Positions 25,811 through 35,889 of a DNA stretch of 64,000 bases are shown here, piece by piece. Numbering within the stretch: the stretch's first letter is position 1; each line of letters begins with the position of its first letter. A program made the translations under genes and the position numbers. The DNA is from RI-43 sp033764725 (GTDB taxonomy: Bacteria; Pseudomonadota; Alphaproteobacteria; Caulobacterales; Aquidulcibacteraceae): NCBI GenBank assembly GCA_033764725.1, contig JANRIR010000073.1:33994-97993 (forward strand), read 5' to 3'. The notes under the pieces are model-generated. The model searched no databases, was not told where the DNA came from, and saw nothing but the letters and a program-made list of their open reading frames with translations.

Positions 25811-27484
25811 ATGCGACGCGCCTCGACCAGCACCCTCCTTGCGGCCACCGCCGGCTTCGCCCTGCTTTGGGGCGGATATGCGCCCGGCGTCGGCCAAGAG
25901 CCCTCCGGCGCTGCGTTCGCGCAGGAGGCGCCGGACGACGACCCCGACGATGACGCCGATGACGACGATGACCTCGGCAGCGACGGCGCAGGCGAAGACG
26001 ATCCCGGCAATGACGGCATCGACGACGCTGGGGGCGACGAGGCTGGGGGCGACGACGTTGGCGGCGATGACGCGGGCGGCGACGACGCGGGCGGCGATGA
26101 CGCCGGCGCTGACGATGCGGGCGACGACGGCGCCGGCGGCGATGACGACGGACCCGGCGGAGACGATGGCCCAGGCGGCGATGATGATGGGCCCGGCGGG
26201 GACGATGACGGCTCCGGCGGCGCGCCTGGCAGCGATGACGACGATGGGCCGGGCGGCGATGACGACGACGCGCCCGGATCGGGCGGCGGTCGCGACGATG
26301 ACGACGACGACCCGCCTGGCGGCTCGGGCGTACGCGGCGTCGACGCCGACGGCGGCCAGCGCATTCGCGACGGCGACCGCGACGTCGCCGGACCGAGCGC
26401 GTTGCCTGACGGCGTCGAGGTCGATTTCGAAGGCTATTGGGTGAAGGCCGGCGAAGTGCTGGCGCTGGAGGCCGATCCCACCTCGCTCGAGTTCGCGCGT
26501 GCGCTGGGCTTCGAGGTGATCGAACGCCACCGCTTGACGACGCTCGGCCTGTCGATCGTGGAGCTGCGCGTGCCGCGGGGACAGCAGACGCGCGCCGCGC
26601 TCGAAACGCTGCAAAACGGCGACCCGGACACCGCCTACGATTTTAACCACATCTACACCGCAACCCAGAGCGGGCGCCCCGCTCCGGGCGGCGCGCGCCG
26701 ACCTGCCGCGTCCGCAACGACGCCGCCGGCGGTGCGCGCCGGCGCCGTCGGCATTGTCGACACGCGCATTGACGCCGCGCATCCGAGTTTGCGCCAGGCG
26801 CGCATCGTGCAGTCCGACTTCGTCAACCGCACCGTTGCGCCGAACGATCACGGCACTGCGGTCGCGTCGGTGATCGTCGGCGAAGCGGCGTCGCGATCGA
26901 CGGCGCTGTCGGTGTACGCCGCGGCCGTGGTCGATCGCTCCGGCGTGCGCGGGGCGGAACTCGCCTCCGCCGACCGTCTCGTGCGCGCGCTTGATTGGAT
27001 CGCGCAGAACAATGTCGCGGTGGCCAATGTCAGCCTCGCGGGTCCGCCGAACCGTTTGGTGGAGGACGCCGTGCGGCGTGCGCAGGCGCGCGGCATGCTG
27101 ATTGTCGCCGCCGTCGGCAATGACGGGCCGGCCGCGCCGCCGCTCTATCCCGCCGCCTATGACGGCGTCGTCGGCGTGACGGCGGTGGACGACAACGGCG
27201 TCGTCTATCGGCGTGCAGGGCGCGGCGAGCATGTCGATTTCGCCGCCCGAGGCGTCGGCGTGCAGGTGGCGGCACCGGCGGGGCAGAGCATGGAGGTCAG
27301 CGGCACGTCCTACGCGGCGCCTTCGGTTGCGGCGGCGCTGGCGGAACTGCACACGCGGATGGACGCCGCCTCCGCCGCGGCGGCGGTGGCGGCGCTGCAG
27401 CAGCGCGCGCGCGACGCCGGCGACCGCGGACGCGATCCGGTCTATGGCGACGGCGTGGTGCCGACGGGTCGGGCGACGCCATGA
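25811..27484 (+). CDS. Secreted subtilisin-like serine protease with Asp/Gly-rich region
   Basis: 557 residues. Signal peptide with likely cleavage after AAFAQ (residue 38). Residues 40-170 are a low-complexity acidic stretch of GGDDAGGDD-like units that may bind calcium or stay unfolded. The S8 catalytic residues are visible in order: Asp317 (GIVDTRID), His347 (NDHGTA), the oxyanion Asn437 (VGNDGP) and Ser500 (SGTSYAAPS). The domain is short, without obvious C-terminal anchors. It shares an overlap with the next exported protein and has an ECF-type promoter. Confidence 0.9.
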   Translation: MRRASTSTLLAATAGFALLWGGYAPGVGQEPSGAAFAQEAPDDDPDDDADDDDDLGSDGAGEDDPGNDGIDDAGGDEAGGDDVGGDDAGGDDAGGDDAGADDAGDDGAGGDDDGPGGDDGPGGDDDGPGGDDDGSGGAPGSDDDDGPGGDDDDAPGSGGGRDDDDDDPPGGSGVRGVDADGGQRIRDGDRDVAGPSALPDGVEVDFEGYWVKAGEVLALEADPTSLEFARALGFEVIERHRLTTLGLSIVELRVPRGQQTRAALETLQNGDPDTAYDFNHIYTATQSGRPAPGGARRPAASATTPPAVRAGAVGIVDTRIDAAHPSLRQARIVQSDFVNRTVAPNDHGTAVASVIVGEAASRSTALSVYAAAVVDRSGVRGAELASADRLVRALDWIAQNNVAVANVSLAGPPNRLVEDAVRRAQARGMLIVAAVGNDGPAAPPLYPAAYDGVVGVTAVDDNGVVYRRAGRGEHVDFAARGVGVQVAAPAGQSMEVSGTSYAAPSVAAALAELHTRMDAASAAAAVAALQQRARDAGDRGRDPVYGDGVVPTGRATP

Positions 27485-28149
27485 TGCGCCGCGCCTTTCT
27501 CGCTTTCGCGCTCGCGTGCGGTCTCGTTGGCGCCGCGGACGCCGCGCCGCTGCCGCGCTACGCCGCCGGCCAGGCCTTCATCTTCGACAACGGCCGCGTC
27601 GAACTGGTTCGCGAGGTCAGAAACGATCGCGTCGTCTGGTCGGCGCGCAGCGGTCGGCCGTACGTACGCAGCGCCAATCCGGTCGTGCCCATTCTGGAAT
27701 GGTCGTTTCGCGGCCAGACGGGACGGCGCACGGTGCTCGGCGATCCCGATCGCCTCTGGCCGCTGCGCGCCGGGCGACGCGTCGAGTTTCGCACGTTGAA
27801 CGTCGCCACCGATGCCGACGAGCGCGCGCGACGCAGCATCCATTTGTGGAGCTGCGCTGCGCGCACGCCGGTGACGCTCGATGTCCCGGCCGGACGATTC
27901 ACCGCCATCCCGGTCGTGTGTGATCGCTTCAGCCACAATTCGATGCGCGTGCTGGAACGGCTGACATGGCACTATTCTGAAGAAGTCGGGCACTATATCC
28001 GGCGCGAGGCGCGCGACATGAGCGACGGCAGCGTCGAAACCTACGCGCTGTTCGCCACGCTGCCGCCGCACGCCGCCAACGACGTCCGCATCGAAACGCT
28101 GGCGCGGCAGGCGCGCGCGGCCTCCGCCGGCTCGCGGCCTCAGCGCTGA
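27481..28149 (+). CDS. Exported protein of unknown function
   Basis: 222 residues with a signal peptide (MMRRAFLAFALACGLVGAADA). The mature region has beta-strand-like segments (QAFIFDNGRVELVREVRNDRV and the Arg-rich RRVEFRTLNV), two Cys in WSCAARTP and VVCDRFS that may form a disulfide, and a Tyr/His-rich RLTWHYSEEVGHYIRREA. No family is recognised. The ATG overlaps the protease stop (ATGA), so it may be a partner, substrate or inhibitor of the protease. The 3' end overlaps the convergent MFS gene by 10 bases. Confidence 0.75.
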   Translation: MMRRAFLAFALACGLVGAADAAPLPRYAAGQAFIFDNGRVELVREVRNDRVVWSARSGRPYVRSANPVVPILEWSFRGQTGRRTVLGDPDRLWPLRAGRRVEFRTLNVATDADERARRSIHLWSCAARTPVTLDVPAGRFTAIPVVCDRFSHNSMRVLERLTWHYSEEVGHYIRREARDMSDGSVETYALFATLPPHAANDVRIETLARQARAASAGSRPQR

Positions 28150-29561
28150 ACGCCGCGCGCGGCGATATCGGCGCGGATGCGCGCGTGCGTGGCTTGATCG
28201 AGACGATAGCCCCACATGATCCAGGCAGAGAGCGCAAGCCCGATGAGCGGCGCGATGGTCATGATCGCCTTGACGCCTGCGACCGCCTCGGCGCTCTGGC
28301 GCGCGCCGCCTTCGACATAGCCGACCGCGGTCAAGAGTGCGCCGAGAGCGAAACCGTTCACGCCGAGCGCAACCTGTTTGGCCCAGGACGCCACGCCGAA
28401 CACTTTCGCGTCGTGACGCTGGCCGGTCGTCCATTCGGTGTATTCCACCGTGTCCGGCAGCATCGCCCAGATCAGCGTGAGATAGGCGGCGTTGGCGCAC
28501 GCGATGAAGCCCAGGAGCGCGGCTGCGATCACAGGATCGCGGCTCTCGTTGAAATAGAACGCGGCGTACGCCACGACGCTCACGAGATTGGCGCTGAGCC
28601 AGGCGGCGCGTTTCGACGTGCGCTGCGCCACGGCCGCCCAGACCGGGCAGAACAGGAATTGCACGAACAGCGTGAAGGGCAGGATGTATTGGCGCAGATC
28701 GGGCCGCTGCAGATCGTGGATGATGTAATAGGTGAGACACTTGTTCGTCATCGTGAACGCCAGCGAGCTCACGATCATGCACGCGAACACGCGCAGGAGC
28801 GGCCCGTTGCGCGACAGGATCACGCCGACGGTGCGGATATCCTCAGCAATCGCACCGAGATGAAAGCCTTTCGGATTGGCGTCGACCATGGCGGACGGCT
28901 CGCGGGTCGCGGCAAAGCACAGCCAGAACACGGGCAAGGATGCGAAGCCCACGACGCCCGCCGCGATGACATAGGCGTAGGCGTTGTCCGGCCCCGTTTG
29001 CGCTTGCAGCGCGTCGACGATGCTTGGCATCGCGAACGTCACGGTCATGCCCCCCAGCATCGCGAAGGCGATGCGCCAGCCTGCCATTTCGGTGCGTTCG
29101 TTGCTGTCGGCGCTGATCCGCGCGGCCAGGGAGGAATACGGAATCTGCACGACGGAATAGGCCGTGCGCAGCAGGATTTGCGACAACAGCGCGTACAGGA
29201 ATAGCCCGCCCTGCTCGCCCTGCGGCGTCAGGAACGACGCCATGAAGCACACCGCCAGCAAGGGGCTCGCGAAGATCAGATAGGGACGATACGAGCCGTA
29301 TCGCGTGCGCGTGCGGTCGGCGATGGCGCCGATGACGGCGTCGGCGAACCCGTCCCAGAAACTCGCGAGCAGAAACACCAGGCCCGCCAGCGCCGGGCTC
29401 AAGCCCAGCACGTCGGTGTAGAACGGCATCATCAGCAGATTGAGCGACTGCCAATAGATGTTGAAGCCGAAATCCCCCACCGCCCAGCCGAGCTTGGCGG
29501 ATCGCGCCAGCGGCGCCGATGGCGCACGCGCCGCTTGCGGCGGATCGATGCTTATCGCCAT
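28140..29561 (-). CDS. MFS sugar/glycoside transporter (GPH family)
   Basis: 473 residues with twelve predicted helices. Glycoside-pentoside-hexuronide symporter signatures: GWAVGDFGFNIYWQSLNLLMM near the start, ADAVIGAIADRTRTRYGSYRPY (loop 2-3) and PDTVEYTEWTTGQR in the second half. It probably imports uronides or glucuronide-containing oligosaccharides with a cation. ATG at 29561, 4 bases after the stop of the beta-glucuronidase gene and in the same operon; an in-frame extension towards 30356 is the glucuronidase in another frame. Confidence 0.85.
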   Translation of the reverse strand: MAISIDPPQAARAPSAPLARSAKLGWAVGDFGFNIYWQSLNLLMMPFYTDVLGLSPALAGLVFLLASFWDGFADAVIGAIADRTRTRYGSYRPYLIFASPLLAVCFMASFLTPQGEQGGLFLYALLSQILLRTAYSVVQIPYSSLAARISADSNERTEMAGWRIAFAMLGGMTVTFAMPSIVDALQAQTGPDNAYAYVIAAGVVGFASLPVFWLCFAATREPSAMVDANPKGFHLGAIAEDIRTVGVILSRNGPLLRVFACMIVSSLAFTMTNKCLTYYIIHDLQRPDLRQYILPFTLFVQFLFCPVWAAVAQRTSKRAAWLSANLVSVVAYAAFYFNESRDPVIAAALLGFIACANAAYLTLIWAMLPDTVEYTEWTTGQRHDAKVFGVASWAKQVALGVNGFALGALLTAVGYVEGGARQSAEAVAGVKAIMTIAPLIGLALSAWIMWGYRLDQATHARIRADIAARGVQR

Positions 29562-31351
29562 GGCGAACCATCCTCCCCAGCGGCGCGCCGCGCCCACAGA
29601 GCGCGCACGCGAAAGGCGGCGGCTTTCGGGCGGCGGTCGCGCGTCAAGACGCCCTTGAGATTCAAGACGACGCGCCGTCCGTGCTGTGCGGTTCGGAAAT
29701 CCGCGAAGCACCAGACATGCCCGCCGATCGCGGCCGGATGCGCAGCGATTGCGCGCCAATAGGCCTCGATGAGATCGGCCTGATACTCCTCGGCGAACAA
29801 TTGGGGATAGGCGGCGTGCTCTCCCGCCAGCGCGTCGGCGCCGAACTCGGAGACGAACACCGGTTTGCCGAATCGGCCGGAAAGATCGTCGATGTCGGCG
29901 GTGAGCGCGGCGGCTGCGACCTCGAGCTGCGCGGGATGGGTGTACCAGCCGTAATAGCGATTGATCGAAATGAAATCGTCTTCCGCGAAGGCGGGATCGT
30001 CCGGCCCGGCATAGGCGACATGCGCATGCGTCAAGGGCCGCGAAGGATCGAGCGCCCGCGCGTGCGCGTAAAGCGCGCGCCAATAGGGCCCGCTGCCGGC
30101 ATAAGCCTCTTCGCCGAGATAGCCCGGCTCGTTGGCAAGCGACCAGGCGATGACGCAGGGATGGTTGCGGTCGCGCGCAATCATCTGCGTCACGGCCTGC
30201 TTGTGCCGCACGAGCGTCTGTTCGGTGGTCCGGCGAAAATCCAGATTGACGGCGAAGGCCTCGCCGATCACCAGCACGCCCGCTTCGTCGCAGGCGTCGT
30301 AAAATTCTTCCGCATAAGGGTAATGCGCCGTGCGCACGGAGTTCGCGCCCAGCCATTTCAGGAGCGCCAAGTCCTTCACCAGTAGCGGCAAATCCAGGCC
30401 GCGCCCGCGGATTGCGGAATCCTCGTGCTTGCCGAAGCCGCGCAAGGTCAATGGCGCGCCGTTCAGCATCAGCGCGCCGTCGGCGATTGCGATTTCGCGC
30501 ACGCCGATGCGCAGATCGACTTGATCGAGGAGCGCGCCATCGAGCGCCCGCGCAAGCAGGCGCAACGGCAGCAGTACGGGATTATCGGGACTCCACACCG
30601 GACACCCCGTCGCCCGCACGACAAGATGCGCCGACGTTTCGTTGGGCGCGCACTCGACTTGCACGGCGCGTCCATCCGGCAAAGTGAGAACGGCCTCGAT
30701 TCGTGTGGCGGCGGCGAGCCGGCCAACGCACGATACATCGATCAGCCCCGCATCACCCTCGATGCGTGTCTCGACGGCGACAGCGTCGAAGCCGCATTGC
30801 GGCGCGATCATGAGATGAACGGGCCGCGCGAGACCGCCATAGGGATAAAAGTCAAACCGCACCGCCGGCAGATACTCGTCCTTGAGCCGCCCTTCGGCGA
30901 CATAGTCCGTTTTGGCGATCGGCGGCGTCGGGCTGTCGGGCGGCAGGCGATTGTCGACACAGACGACAAGACGCGCCGTCGTTCCCGGCGCGGCGTCGTC
31001 GAGAACGATGTCGAACGGCAGATGCGCCGCCGCCGATGCGCCGCGCAGGCGCCCATCGACGAACACGCGCGCATGATAATCGGCCGATCCGAAGCGCAGC
31101 GACACGCGCCGTCCCGCCGCATGGAGGGGAATGAAGATGTCGGTCTGCAGCCAAGCGGCGCCGACATAGGTCATCGCGCCGACTTCCGCGAGCTGTTCGT
31201 TCCACGATCCCGGAACGGCGATAGCATGGCCGCCCTCGACGCCCGCCGCCCAACCCTGCGCATCGCCTTCATCGGCGGGATCGAAGCGAATGCGCCACAG
31301 GCCCGAGAGATCGACCGCATCGCGCGCGGCGTTGCGTTGCGGGCGGATCAT
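29552..31351 (-). CDS. Beta-glucuronidase, GH2 (cytoplasmic)
   Basis: 599 residues: a jelly-roll sugar-binding domain (1-180), an Ig-like domain (to about 285) and a TIM barrel. Acid/base Glu408 is in SLANEP and nucleophile Glu502 in VSEFGADA. The N-x-K motif diagnostic of glucuronidases is Asn564/Lys566 (LNLKGVLTRDRRPK), which binds the uronate carboxylate. No signal peptide, so it acts on glucuronides imported by the adjacent MFS carrier. ATG at 31351 overlaps the kdgK stop. Confidence 0.88.
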   Translation of the reverse strand: MIRPQRNAARDAVDLSGLWRIRFDPADEGDAQGWAAGVEGGHAIAVPGSWNEQLAEVGAMTYVGAAWLQTDIFIPLHAAGRRVSLRFGSADYHARVFVDGRLRGASAAAHLPFDIVLDDAAPGTTARLVVCVDNRLPPDSPTPPIAKTDYVAEGRLKDEYLPAVRFDFYPYGGLARPVHLMIAPQCGFDAVAVETRIEGDAGLIDVSCVGRLAAATRIEAVLTLPDGRAVQVECAPNETSAHLVVRATGCPVWSPDNPVLLPLRLLARALDGALLDQVDLRIGVREIAIADGALMLNGAPLTLRGFGKHEDSAIRGRGLDLPLLVKDLALLKWLGANSVRTAHYPYAEEFYDACDEAGVLVIGEAFAVNLDFRRTTEQTLVRHKQAVTQMIARDRNHPCVIAWSLANEPGYLGEEAYAGSGPYWRALYAHARALDPSRPLTHAHVAYAGPDDPAFAEDDFISINRYYGWYTHPAQLEVAAAALTADIDDLSGRFGKPVFVSEFGADALAGEHAAYPQLFAEEYQADLIEAYWRAIAAHPAAIGGHVWCFADFRTAQHGRRVVLNLKGVLTRDRRPKAAAFRVRALWARRAAGEDGSPWR

Positions 31352-32262
31352 GCGCCGCGACCAGGCGGGCGGCGCGGCGGGATCGCGCCCGGCGCAGCCA
31401 CCACCTCCGCCGCGAGAGCGTGCCCGCGCGCGGCCGCGGCCAGCGGCGAAAGCCCGCTCAAGCGCGCCGAAACGTACCCTGCATTGAAACCGTCGCCGGC
31501 GCCGGTCGTGTCGACGACATGCGCCGGCGGCGCCGCGACAAACCCTTCCTCGCCGTCCCGCGCCCGCACGAAACTGCCGCGCGCGCCCAGCTTCACCGCG
31601 ACCTCGTCTGCGCCCCAGGACATCCAGCGCCGCGCGGCGTCCTCCGGCGCGCCGTCGCCCCACAACAGGGCTTCGTCATCGAGCGTCGGCAACGCGAGCG
31701 ACACGTGTGGCGCGAAGGCCTCGATCGCGGCGCGTGCGGCGTCCGCATCGGGCCACAGGGATGGGCGATAATTGGGGTCGAACGCAACGAGGCCGCCGCG
31801 CACGCGCACCGCCGCTGCAAGCCCCGCAAGCCGCGCGCGCCCGCCCGCATCGAACAGCGAGAGGGTGATTCCCGTGAGAAACAGAGCGTGCGCGCGTGCG
31901 GCGTTGTCGAGCGCGGCGTTTATTTCGGGCAGTGCGAACATCTCGCGCGCGGCGCTGTGCGCGCGCCAGTACTGAAAACGACGCTCGCCGTCATCGTCGA
32001 CATGGATGGCGTAGAGGCCAGGCTGGCGCGACGGATGCGTCAGGGTCAGATCGGACTTCAGCCCCTCTTCGCCCCACGCGGCGCGCAGGCTTTGCGACAG
32101 CGGATCGCGCCCCAACGCCGTAAGCAGCGCAACGTCCTCGCCGAGCCGGGCGAGATGGATCGCCGTATTCAGCGCATCGCCGCCATAGCCGAAGCGCGCC
32201 GCACCCATCAGCGGGCCGCTGATCTCCAGCATGCCTTCGCCGATGCACACCAGCCGCGTCAC
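31348..32262 (-). CDS. kdgK: 2-dehydro-3-deoxygluconokinase (PfkB family)
   Basis: Ribokinase-fold kinase of about 304 residues that phosphorylates KDG to KDPG. Visible: N-terminal VCIGEGMLEISG, the substrate loop FGYGGDALNTAIHLARLG, and the C-terminal signature VDTTGAGDGFNAGY with the catalytic Asp. The GTG at 32262 overlaps the manD stop (GTGA) and gives the usual KdgK start; an upstream GTG at 32271 is possible. The last 20 residues are Pro/Arg-rich. It joins the outputs of ManD and UxaA. Confidence 0.9.
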   Translation of the reverse strand: MTRLVCIGEGMLEISGPLMGAARFGYGGDALNTAIHLARLGEDVALLTALGRDPLSQSLRAAWGEEGLKSDLTLTHPSRQPGLYAIHVDDDGERRFQYWRAHSAAREMFALPEINAALDNAARAHALFLTGITLSLFDAGGRARLAGLAAAVRVRGGLVAFDPNYRPSLWPDADAARAAIEAFAPHVSLALPTLDDEALLWGDGAPEDAARRWMSWGADEVAVKLGARGSFVRARDGEEGFVAAPPAHVVDTTGAGDGFNAGYVSARLSGLSPLAAAARGHALAAEVVAAPGAIPPRRPPGRGA

Positions 32263-33536
32263 CAGTTCCACATCGTGCCGTCGGCGAGGCGCGCGATCGG
32301 CAATTGCTTGGGATCGTAGGGGTAGCGTGCGGCCTTCGCCTCATCGATGTCGACGCCATGCCCGGGGCTTTGCCCTGCATGCAGAGAGCCGTCGGCGAAA
32401 TGATAATCGTGGGGAAACACCTCATCGGTTTCCGGCGTGTGGCGCATATATTCCTGGATGCCGAAATTCGGGACCCAGGTGTCGAAATGCAGCGCGCATC
32501 CCATCGTCACCGGCGAAAGATCAGTTGCGCCGTGACACCCCGTGCGCACCTGCCAGACCGCGGCGAAATCGGCGATGCGGCGCAGATGCGTCAAGCCGCC
32601 GGCGCCGAGCACGGTGGTGCGGATATAGTCGATCAGCTGGTTCTGTATGAGATCCTTGCAGTCCCAGACGGTGTTGAAAATCTCGCCCACCGCAATCGGA
32701 GTCGTGGTGTGGCGACGGATGAGCGCGAAGCTTTCCTGGTTTTCCGCCGGCGTCGGATCCTCCATCCAGAACAGGCGATAGGGTTCGAGCGCCTTGCCGA
32801 GTTGTGCGGCTTCATTGGGCGTCAGGCGATGATGTACGTCGTGCAGGAGAAACGGCGTCGGCCCGTGGGCGACGCGCAGCGCCTCGAACAGTTTCGGCGC
32901 ATAGGCCAGATAATCCGGCGTCGACCAAAGCGTTTCGGTCGGCAGCGCGGAATCGGCGGGCTCGTAATACATCGCGCCGCGTCCGACACCGTAAGCGCCG
33001 CGCACGCCGGGCACGCCCGTCTGCGCACGCACCGCCTTGTAGCCGAGCGAAAGATAACGGCCGACCTCATCGACCGTCTCGTCGATGTCGCGGCCATTGG
33101 CGTGGCCATAGACCAGGACCCGGTCGCGCGATCGGCCGCCCAGCAGGTCGTAGAGCGGCGCGCCATAGGCTTTACCCTTGATGTCCCATAGCGCCATGTC
33201 GACGGCCGCGATCGCGCGCATGGTGACCGGACCGCGCCGCCAATAGGCGCCGCGATAGAGCAATTGCCAGATGTCCTCGATGCGCCGGGCGTCGCGCCCG
33301 ATCAGGAGCGGAATGACGTGGTCCCGCAGATAGGCGACCACCGCCATTTCCCGGCCGTTCAGCGTGGCGTCGCCGATGCCGGTTATGCCCTCCGCCGTCT
33401 CGATTTTGAGGGTCACGAAGTTCCGACCCGGACAGGTCACAATGACCCGCGCGGCGCTGATGGTCAGGGCGGGCAGCCCGCCCTCCGATGGTTGGTCCGC
33501 CTCGGCGGGGCTGCGCTGAACCTGTTGATTCGTCAT
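32259..33536 (-). CDS. manD: D-mannonate dehydratase (ManD, enolase superfamily)
   Basis: 425 residues. Converts D-mannonate to KDG in the glucuronate branch, replacing UxuA. ManD hallmarks: YRGAYWRRGPVTMRAIAAVDMALWDIKGK, the metal ligands in LLHDVHHRL, FWMEDPTPAENQ and AVGEIFNTVWDC, and the loop RTGCHGATDLSPVTMG. The C-terminus ends RLADGTMWNW, typical of the family. First gene of a manD-kdgK-glucuronidase-MFS operon, divergent from gntR with two candidate operators in the 156-bp gap. Confidence 0.92.
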   Translation of the reverse strand: MTNQQVQRSPAEADQPSEGGLPALTISAARVIVTCPGRNFVTLKIETAEGITGIGDATLNGREMAVVAYLRDHVIPLLIGRDARRIEDIWQLLYRGAYWRRGPVTMRAIAAVDMALWDIKGKAYGAPLYDLLGGRSRDRVLVYGHANGRDIDETVDEVGRYLSLGYKAVRAQTGVPGVRGAYGVGRGAMYYEPADSALPTETLWSTPDYLAYAPKLFEALRVAHGPTPFLLHDVHHRLTPNEAAQLGKALEPYRLFWMEDPTPAENQESFALIRRHTTTPIAVGEIFNTVWDCKDLIQNQLIDYIRTTVLGAGGLTHLRRIADFAAVWQVRTGCHGATDLSPVTMGCALHFDTWVPNFGIQEYMRHTPETDEVFPHDYHFADGSLHAGQSPGHGVDIDEAKAARYPYDPKQLPIARLADGTMWNW

Positions 33537-33597
33537 AGGTTAATCCCGCACTCGACCTGCCGAGACCGCCGACGGCGCCACGTCCGGGCGATCGCTT

Positions 33598-33612
33598 ACA
33601 GGTCTGACCAAT
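33598..33612. promoter_or_regulatory. Candidate uronate operator, site A
   Basis: ACAGGTCTGACCAAT. The right half GACCAAT is perfect and the left half weak. It lies in the manD-gntR divergent gap, 61 bases upstream of manD. It resembles FadR/UxuR-type ATTGGT-ACCAAT operators. Confidence 0.55.
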
Positions 33613-33658
33613 CAGGACCGCGAAATTGATGCTAGCGTCGGCGTTGTGTCCTGTCTAT

Positions 33659-33673
33659 ATTGGCCTGACCAAT
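33659..33673. promoter_or_regulatory. Candidate uronate operator, site B
   Basis: ATTGGCCTGACCAAT, a near-perfect palindrome (half ATTGGYC) ending 19 bases before the gntR ATG. Its position suits autorepression by the GntR regulator and control of the divergent operons. Confidence 0.7.
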
Positions 33674-33692
33674 AAGGGCGCGGGTGCACGCG

Positions 33693-34454
33693 ATGGCCAA
33701 AGATCAGCGCAAACGCTTGTATCAGCAGGTCGCCGACCGCCTGGCCGAGGACATCGCCGCCGGCCGCTATCAGATCGGCGACCGGCTGCCCTCCGAGCGC
33801 GACCTGGCCGTCAGCCTCGGCGTGAGCCGCCCCACGCTGCGCGAGGCCGTGATCGCGCTGGAGCTCGACGGGCTGGTCGACGTGCGCACCGGCTCGGGCG
33901 TGTATGTCGTGGCCACCGCGCCGAACGCCGCGGCCGCTGCGCCGCGCGCCTCCGAGATGGGCCATTTCGAGGTGCTGGAGGCGCGCCGCATCATCGAGCC
34001 GGAGGCTGCAGCGCTCGCGGCGCGCGGCATCACCGCGCAGGAATTGCGCGAGCTGCACGCGCTGGTCGCCGAGATGGAGACGCAGAACGATCGCGGCGAC
34101 GTGGTGATGTCGGAGGACGCGGACCGCCGCTTTCACATTTCCATTGCGCGCGCCTCGCAGAACAGCGCCGTCGCCGCGGTGGTTGAGATGCTGTGGGATG
34201 CGCGCACCCACTCCAACCAGTCGCAGCGCGTGCTGGAGAAAGTGCGCGCCGTCGGCGTCAAGCCGCGCATCAACGAACACGAAGCGGTGCTCGATGCGCT
34301 GGCGCGGCGCGACAGCGAGGCCGCGCGCGCCGCGATGGCAGAACATCTCGACCAGGTGCTCGACGTCATGCTCGAAACCCAAGAGCACGAAGCCATCGAG
34401 CGCGCCCGCGCGGACATCGCCGCCAAGCGGCAACGCTACCGCGTTCGGGGCTGA
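33693..34454 (+). CDS. GntR-family (FadR subfamily) transcriptional regulator
   Basis: 253 residues. The N-terminal winged helix reads RYQIGDRLPSERDLAVSLGVSRPTLREAVIALELDGLVDVRTGSGVYV in family style (key parts GDRLPSERDLA and SRPTLREA). A FadR-C (FCD) all-helical ligand domain follows, with metal-binding His candidates in DRRFHISIARAS and NEHEAVLDAL. Start ATG at 33693 preferred over GTG at 33684. Position and operators suggest a uronate-responsive repressor of ExuR/UxuR/KdgR type. Confidence 0.9.
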   Translation: MAKDQRKRLYQQVADRLAEDIAAGRYQIGDRLPSERDLAVSLGVSRPTLREAVIALELDGLVDVRTGSGVYVVATAPNAAAAAPRASEMGHFEVLEARRIIEPEAAALAARGITAQELRELHALVAEMETQNDRGDVVMSEDADRRFHISIARASQNSAVAAVVEMLWDARTHSNQSQRVLEKVRAVGVKPRINEHEAVLDALARRDSEAARAAMAEHLDQVLDVMLETQEHEAIERARADIAAKRQRYRVRG

Positions 34455-34461
34455 CGCCGCG

Positions 34462-35886
<1,425 letters not shown>

Positions 35887-35889
35887 GCG

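Noticed and set aside
28140..30356. MFS transporter as a 738-residue fusion
   Set aside because: The N-terminal 265 residues are the beta-glucuronidase read in another frame; a proper start exists at 29561, 4 bases after the glucuronidase stop.
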